Shown: positions 59,195 to 64,000 of the stretch, piece by piece
Numbering within the stretch: position 1 is the first letter of the stretch
Layout of the letters: every line of letters begins with the position of its first letter
Assembly (NCBI GenBank): GCA_024695285.1
Contig: JAILIM010000103.1
Location: forward strand, 1-64,000
Source of the DNA: Bacteroidales bacterium
GTDB taxonomy: Bacteria > Bacteroidota > Bacteroidia > Bacteroidales > UBA932
Direction: 5' to 3'
DNA: 64,000 nucleotides
The notes under the pieces: model-generated
The model's input: only the letters and a program-made list of their open reading frames with translations
Database searches by the model: none
Told to the model about the DNA's origin: nothing
Position numbers and translations under genes: made by a program

Positions 59195-62100
59195 TGAACA
59201 GAGCCATGAAATCATTCGTTAAGATTTTCGTGCCCGTGGCTGTAGCAGCCATCGCACTTATTTCCTGCCAGAAAGAGATTCCGGCCCCTTCAGCACCAGA
59301 GGAAATTCAGATTACAGTTCAGGCCGTTCCTCAAGACCTCACTGGGGAGAATACCAAAACGTATATTAATAGTTCCAATGCCGTTCTTTGGGGCACTGGT
59401 GAATACATGCAACTTGGTGTTATTACCAATGATGGAGAAAAAGACAACGCGGTTTTTGCCAAGTCATCTGCAGCTAGTGCTGATGCTTCAAATGGTTCCG
59501 GAACAGCAGAATTCCAGTTCTCCATTGCACCTGCAAATCCGACAGCATCAGAATTCACGTATGTCGGCCTCTATCCTTTTTCTGCGGCAGTCACCAGCAG
59601 CAATACCAATCCTGCAAATTATAAGGTTAACCTCCCTGCCATCCAGAATGCAACAGCAGACTCATACGACCCGAAGGCTTATATTATGGTTGCAGAACCT
59701 ATGACTATTCCTGAAACCGTAAGTAAATGGACTGCTAGTTATCGTCGTGCGACTGCCCTTAACAAGATTACGCTTAAGAATCTTTCCGAACCCATCAAGC
59801 GCGTTAAGATTACCGTTCCTGATGGACAGTATCTTGCCGGAGGTCGTCACATAGACTTAACAACCGGAGATAGTGGTGATATCTATTCTCAGGGAGGACG
59901 CACCAACACGATAGAAGTCAAGTATGAAACGGCCATCTCTGGCGCAAGTATTGATGTGTGGTTCACTTCTTGGGAAGTTGACGTTAATGAAGGTCAACAA
60001 CTTACGGTTGTCGCTTATTCGGCCGAACATACATTTACAAGGACTATTACTGCTCTTGTGGATGCCACCCACAATGGAATACATTTCGCGGAAGGCAAAC
60101 TTAATTCTCTCTCCATCAATATGTCTAGTGCCACCCAGGGCGACAACACAGAACTGGAAGAAGGCAACTATGTCATCCTAGCCAAGGATGGAGAGAATTA
60201 TTATGCTCTTAAGGCGGAACAAGAATCAGGAAAAGAAAGGCTCCTTTCCGTGGAGTATAACGGTGGCCTTGTAGCTTATAATGGAGATGCTGACATCATC
60301 TGGTCTTTGACCAAATCTGGCAACTCTTTCATCTTCGAGAACAGCAGCAAGTATCTTGGATACAAGGGATCCAACAACGAATCTTACTGGCTTGCAGCCG
60401 ATTCTGAGTGGACGGAGACCAATTACCTCCTTGATGTTACAGCACAGGCAACTGCCGGGCAGTATTACGTAACCTTGCATTCCAATTCTTCTAGGTATCT
60501 TTCCAAGAACAGCTCCGCTGCATTCTTTGCATTTTATGGCAACACAACCCAAAAGGCTGATATAGTATTTGTCCCTGCAAAAGTGGATGCCCGTCAGGCA
60601 GTTACCCTTTCTTTCGCCGATGATGCAATCAACAAGACCACTGCTAACTATTCTGAGTTCACGGGCCAGGCTGCTACTGCGGATCCTGACGACTCTGCAA
60701 TCACCAGCAATATTACTTATGCAATGACCGGCGATGCAATCGGTACGATTACTTCCGGTTCAACTGTCGCACTGAATGGAAATGAAGGTACCGCAACGGT
60801 CACTGCCACCTTTGCCGGTGATGCAGCCTATCGTCCAGCAGAGGCTAGTTACACTATCACAGTCGCTTCTGCCAGTGGCCCCGAGTATGTACTCGTATCA
60901 TCTGCAACTGATGTTGTAGAAGGCGATTACGTTATCACATGGAATAACACGTATTACCTCCCTAACGAGAATACGGGTAAGAAGTTTGCTGTAGGATCTG
61001 GTATTACCGTAGCCTCTGACAAGCTTACTAACACCGTGACCGATGCTATGGTTTGGAACTTTGCAGGAGATAACACTAACGGATTTACCATTTCTGCAAT
61101 CATCTCTAATAATACAACCCATTACCTACAAGCAGCCAATACTTCAGATGGTATTTCAGTTGCCGCCAATGCCTCCACACCTTCTAAATGGACTGTTTCT
61201 GTTGATGGAACCTACGGTATGTTACTGAGGGGTAATGATGGTGGAACCAGAAACGCTGCTGTATACAATAATGCTGATTGGCGTTACTATGCTACCGGAA
61301 GTAATTACACGGGGGTTCTTCGTCTTTACAAACTTGAGGATAACACAACTTGGAATCTCAAGGGCATTGCTGTAAAGACTGCTCCTACGACTATTATTTA
61401 TCACGTCGATGATAACTTCGACCCTGCCGGACTGGTTATTACCGCCACCTATGAAGACGCAGCAGGTGTGAAGGCAGACAAGACTGTTGACATTGCATAC
61501 TCCGACGCAAATGCTTCTTCATTCAGTTTCAGTCCCAGCACATCAACAGCACTCGCTACTGAAAACACTTCTGTGACCATCAGCTATACCGATGGTAGCT
61601 TAACAAAGACTGCAGATCAGGCAATTACCGTCAAGGCTGCTGCCGCATGGGTTCTGTCAAGCATTACAGTGAAGACGGGCCCTTCTACCACCTCTTACAC
61701 TGTAGGTGATTTCTTTGATCCCACTGGCCTGGTTATTACAGCATCTTACAACGATAGCAACAATCCTGGAGACTCTAAAACTGAAGACATTGCTTATGCC
61801 GATGCAACAGCAGCTTTCAGCTTTAGCCCCAGCACGTCAACAGCCCTAACAGTTGCAAACACTTCTGTGACCATCAGCTATACCGAGGGTGGCGTGACAG
61901 AGACTGCAGATCAGGCTATCACAGTTGTTGCTGCTCAAACTATTGCTACTGCTCTTTCTGCTCCTGGAACCTATAATATTTCCAACGTTGCCGTCTATGG
62001 TGTGAAGGGGAATGCTTTGATACTTGGCGATGCAAGTGGCAAGATTTACGCCTATAGTTCCGGTCATAATCTTAACGTGGGTGATGTCAGAACAGTAAGC

Positions 62101-63258
62101 GGTAGCACTATTTGGTACAATAGTGGAGATGTCTATGAGTTTGATGCTCCCACCTTCAGCGGAAGCGGAACAACGACTATCAACCATGGCTCCGCTGTTG
62201 AATTCGCCGATAATGCAGCTACTCTACAGACAGAAACCGGTTTTGCCAGCACAGGCAGCGGCGCCGCCCACACGGCAGTTTATGTCCATGCCATTGGTGA
62301 TCAGTCCGGCAGAAATATTACAACTTCCAATGGAAAGGTGCTGTATCTGTCTGCAGCAGAGAGTGCAACTGACGGCAAGACTGTTGAGGTCTATGGATAC
62401 GTTTATGCATATAGCGCATCTCACACCAACTTTAACTTCCTTGCAACCAGCATTGAGGAATATGTTGATCCTAACGCAAAGGTAATCACCGCTCTGAAGT
62501 CCAGTATTACCGGAGTATCTGCCGACGGCGTTACCAACGCTTCAGAATCCGGAGTTTACTCCCTTACCAACGCCACGGATTCCGACGTAACTGCCACTCC
62601 TGACGGCACCGTCGTCACTGCTGCATCTGTCAGTGGTGGAACACTTACCTACACCGTCGCAGCCAATACTGGTTCAGCTCGTAGCGGTAGCGTTACCCTT
62701 GCTGTTGATGGTGGCAATTCGTTCAGTGTTACGATTTCTCAGGCAGCTGGGTCCAGCAGCACGACTCATTATTATGAGAAAGTCACTTCTACAGATGGCA
62801 TAACCAGCGGAGGTTCATATATTATTGTAGCTAATTCAAATCGTGCTATGGTTTTGTCCGCTACTGCTAATGATATGAAAAAACCCGCAAGTGCAGCGGT
62901 TACTATCAGTAATAATAAGATAGAGTCGAATGCCACTACAGATGCTTATGCCGTTACCTTGACTAGTACAAGTAATGGATATACTATCTCATATGTTATA
63001 AACAATACTACTTATTACCTTTGGTATAATAGTTCAACCAATTTCCAGGCTACTACTTCTGCACCGACAAAGTACTTTACTATTACTGCAGCTAGTAACT
63101 ATGGTACATTTGTATTTGGAGACACCAGTACAGCATCTGCAAGCACTAAGCGTGGATTAGTATATAGGGCTGGAAATTATAATATTTTCGGAGCTTATAG
63201 TATTGGAAATCCGAACGGTACAGAGTACTTCAATCTCGATCTTTACAAACTTAACTGA
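59194..63258 (+). CDS. large modular surface lipoprotein (fimbrillin-like, Ig-like and BACON-like domains)
   Basis: 1354 aa up to the TGA at 63256-63258. The lipoprotein signal ends AAIALISC. Residues ~25-310 look like a fimbrillin/Mfa-type N-terminal half. Then come beta-rich modules, each ending with a ...LYKL- or VPAK-type strand (~320-455, ~555-715 and ~1190-1354). Two tandem Ig-like repeats (~718-910) share FSFSPSTSTAL, TSVTISYT and ADQAITV, and an OB-fold-like segment (~915-1080) and a BACON-like domain (~1100-1180) follow. Codon use is AT-richer than upstream. It is probably a surface adhesin or glycan-contacting protein. The frame continues open past the TGA to the window edge. Confidence 0.75.
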   Translation: MNRAMKSFVKIFVPVAVAAIALISCQKEIPAPSAPEEIQITVQAVPQDLTGENTKTYINSSNAVLWGTGEYMQLGVITNDGEKDNAVFAKSSAASADASNGSGTAEFQFSIAPANPTASEFTYVGLYPFSAAVTSSNTNPANYKVNLPAIQNATADSYDPKAYIMVAEPMTIPETVSKWTASYRRATALNKITLKNLSEPIKRVKITVPDGQYLAGGRHIDLTTGDSGDIYSQGGRTNTIEVKYETAISGASIDVWFTSWEVDVNEGQQLTVVAYSAEHTFTRTITALVDATHNGIHFAEGKLNSLSINMSSATQGDNTELEEGNYVILAKDGENYYALKAEQESGKERLLSVEYNGGLVAYNGDADIIWSLTKSGNSFIFENSSKYLGYKGSNNESYWLAADSEWTETNYLLDVTAQATAGQYYVTLHSNSSRYLSKNSSAAFFAFYGNTTQKADIVFVPAKVDARQAVTLSFADDAINKTTANYSEFTGQAATADPDDSAITSNITYAMTGDAIGTITSGSTVALNGNEGTATVTATFAGDAAYRPAEASYTITVASASGPEYVLVSSATDVVEGDYVITWNNTYYLPNENTGKKFAVGSGITVASDKLTNTVTDAMVWNFAGDNTNGFTISAIISNNTTHYLQAANTSDGISVAANASTPSKWTVSVDGTYGMLLRGNDGGTRNAAVYNNADWRYYATGSNYTGVLRLYKLEDNTTWNLKGIAVKTAPTTIIYHVDDNFDPAGLVITATYEDAAGVKADKTVDIAYSDANASSFSFSPSTSTALATENTSVTISYTDGSLTKTADQAITVKAAAAWVLSSITVKTGPSTTSYTVGDFFDPTGLVITASYNDSNNPGDSKTEDIAYADATAAFSFSPSTSTALTVANTSVTISYTEGGVTETADQAITVVAAQTIATALSAPGTYNISNVAVYGVKGNALILGDASGKIYAYSSGHNLNVGDVRTVSGSTIWYNSGDVYEFDAPTFSGSGTTTINHGSAVEFADNAATLQTETGFASTGSGAAHTAVYVHAIGDQSGRNITTSNGKVLYLSAAESATDGKTVEVYGYVYAYSASHTNFNFLATSIEEYVDPNAKVITALKSSITGVSADGVTNASESGVYSLTNATDSDVTATPDGTVVTAASVSGGTLTYTVAANTGSARSGSVTLAVDGGNSFSVTISQAAGSSSTTHYYEKVTSTDGITSGGSYIIVANSNRAMVLSATANDMKKPASAAVTISNNKIESNATTDAYAVTLTSTSNGYTISYVINNTTYYLWYNSSTNFQATTSAPTKYFTITAASNYGTFVFGDTSTASASTKRGLVYRAGNYNIFGAYSIGNPNGTEYFNLDLYKLN

Positions 63259-64000
63259 AGCGGATCCGGTAGCGATACCGGAGGGCAACAACCCACAGCT
63301 TCAGTAAATACGAGCAACACCGTTTCGGGTGTGGGCCAGACAGGGGCAACCCTGTCGGGCTCATACTCCGGAGCGAGTGCTACGCCCACGGCGGTTGGGT
63401 TTAAGTACGGAACGTCTTCCGGAAACCTTAACCAGACCGTGACCGGAACTGCTAACGGAACGAGTTTTACTGCCACGCTTTCCGGCCTCACTGCGGGACA
63501 GACCTATTATTATAAGGCGTTCGTGACGGTGAACGGTACTGAAAATTATGCTTCTCAGAGCGAGACCTTCTACGGTTCGGAGTGCCACTTCACCACCGCC
63601 GGCATCGGCACAGTGACGACCGGAAGCGCAAGCGGTTTAACCTCTACTGGCGCAACGCTTAACGCCTCTTATGCCGATGTCCAGACCGGAACTCACGCTC
63701 CGCAGGATATCTACTTCAAATACGGCACAAGTAGTAGCAACCTAGACCAGATTGCATACTATAACGACGGTCTTACCAACGCCTCCGGTTCCTTTGCCGT
63801 GACCGTTTCCGGCCTGTCTCCCAGCACGAAGTATTACTATAAAGTATATATGTCTGTCTGGAACGGGACTGCGTATCAGGAAATCAGCGGTGACGTGCAG
63901 AACTTCACGACCGTTGCCGAAGCCACAGTGAGCCAGGGATATCTGGGTTGCTACGAGATGCCGAGTGTGAGCATTTCCGGAACGGGAACGACGGGGTACT
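63259..64000 (+). pseudogene. in-frame continuation of the lipoprotein after TGA, Fn3-like repeats, leaving the window
   Basis: Directly after the TGA the same frame stays open for 247 codons to the window edge. It encodes two fibronectin-III-like or adhesin repeats with the shared pattern VGFKYGTSSGNL / IYFKYGTSSSNL and LTAGQTYYYKAFV / LSPSTKYYYKVYM. No start codon lies near its beginning, so it is not a separate gene. It is more GC-rich than the part before the TGA. It is either the disabled C-terminus of the lipoprotein, its readthrough extension, or a shuffled cassette. Confidence 0.65.
63265..63282 (+). other. stem-loop 6 nt after the in-frame TGA
   Basis: TCCGGTA-GCGA-TACCGGA is a perfect 7-bp stem closed by a GNRA-type tetraloop, with a GGG/CCC mini-stem just after it. 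There is no T-run, so it is not a standard terminator. Stem-loops at this spacing can promote stop-codon readthrough, but chance or coding constraint is possible. Confidence 0.5.

Noticed and set aside
32499..63258. TGA reassigned to a sense codon in this organism
   Set aside because: At least dsbD, the HhH gene, purC1, purD, purH, purN, purF, pyrC, carA and carB itself end in TGA at the expected family length, often inside ATGA overlaps. The two internal TGAs therefore need a local explanation.

Overview
The window reads as a chromosome segment of a GC-rich, uncultured-type member of the Bacteroidota (order Bacteroidales likely). The evidence is the promoter style: many genes sit just downstream of the Bacteroidetes -7 element TAnnTTTG (for example 446-453, 6929-6936, 30041-30048, 58856-58863), ribosome binding sites are weak, and the accessory proteins are typical of the phylum (DUF5020-like barrel, clostripain-like and fimbrillin-like lipoproteins, serpin lipoprotein). 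No rRNA, tRNA, CRISPR array or intact mobile element was recognised.

Layout. 0-9.6 kb: housekeeping genes with very tight spacing (PreA-like dehydrogenase, DsbD, a sodium:solute symporter, a helix-hairpin-helix protein, RsmI, thymidine kinase, an XerC/D recombinase, a C11 peptidase lipoprotein). 9.6-39.6 kb: an almost uninterrupted nucleotide block. guaB-guaA-folD-glnN-purA runs on the + strand and meets a 12.9 kb minus-strand operon purE-purL-purC2-purF-purM-purN-purH-purD-purC1-purB. Divergent from purE runs the UMP operon pyrC-carA-carB-pyrK-pyrD-pyrF-pyrE-pyrB. Together they encode de novo purine synthesis to AMP and GMP (no purK seen) and all of UMP synthesis. 39.6-46.6 kb: outer-membrane protein, glpKF divergent from a glycerophosphodiesterase, pgi, a UbiA/MenA-type prenyltransferase and a CPBP protease. 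46.7-52.1 kb: an operon hypB - large Fe-S flavoprotein - hypA - two membrane proteins, with no hydrogenase nearby. 52.1-57.5 kb: TapB-like secreted protein, threonine-aldolase-like enzyme, serpin, TerB-DnaJ protein, SanA-like protein and two small conserved genes. 57.5-64 kb: more AT-rich accessory DNA with a broken Rpn/HicB chimera, structured repeats, a decayed 52-bp tandem repeat, a 51-codon ORF and a giant surface lipoprotein that leaves the window.

Main points of interest. (1) The glutamine-using subunits of both nucleotide pathways look disarmed: CarA has Gly for the catalytic Cys and Gln for the catalytic His, and PurF lacks its N-terminal Cys. GuaA and PurL keep theirs. This suggests ammonia-driven carbamoyl phosphate and phosphoribosylamine synthesis, beside a type III glutamine synthetase gene. 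(2) carB has an in-frame TGA exactly at a conserved Cys codon, and the lipoprotein at 59.2 kb has an in-frame TGA followed by about 247 open codons. TGA is otherwise an ordinary stop here. (3) A ~120-127 bp element occurs twice (46.6 and 58.3 kb) with conserved single-stranded segments but different, internally complementary stems, which is covariation typical of a structured RNA or a palindromic mobile element. (4) Two dissimilar purC genes lie in one operon, and pyrB is fused to a PyrI-type zinc domain.
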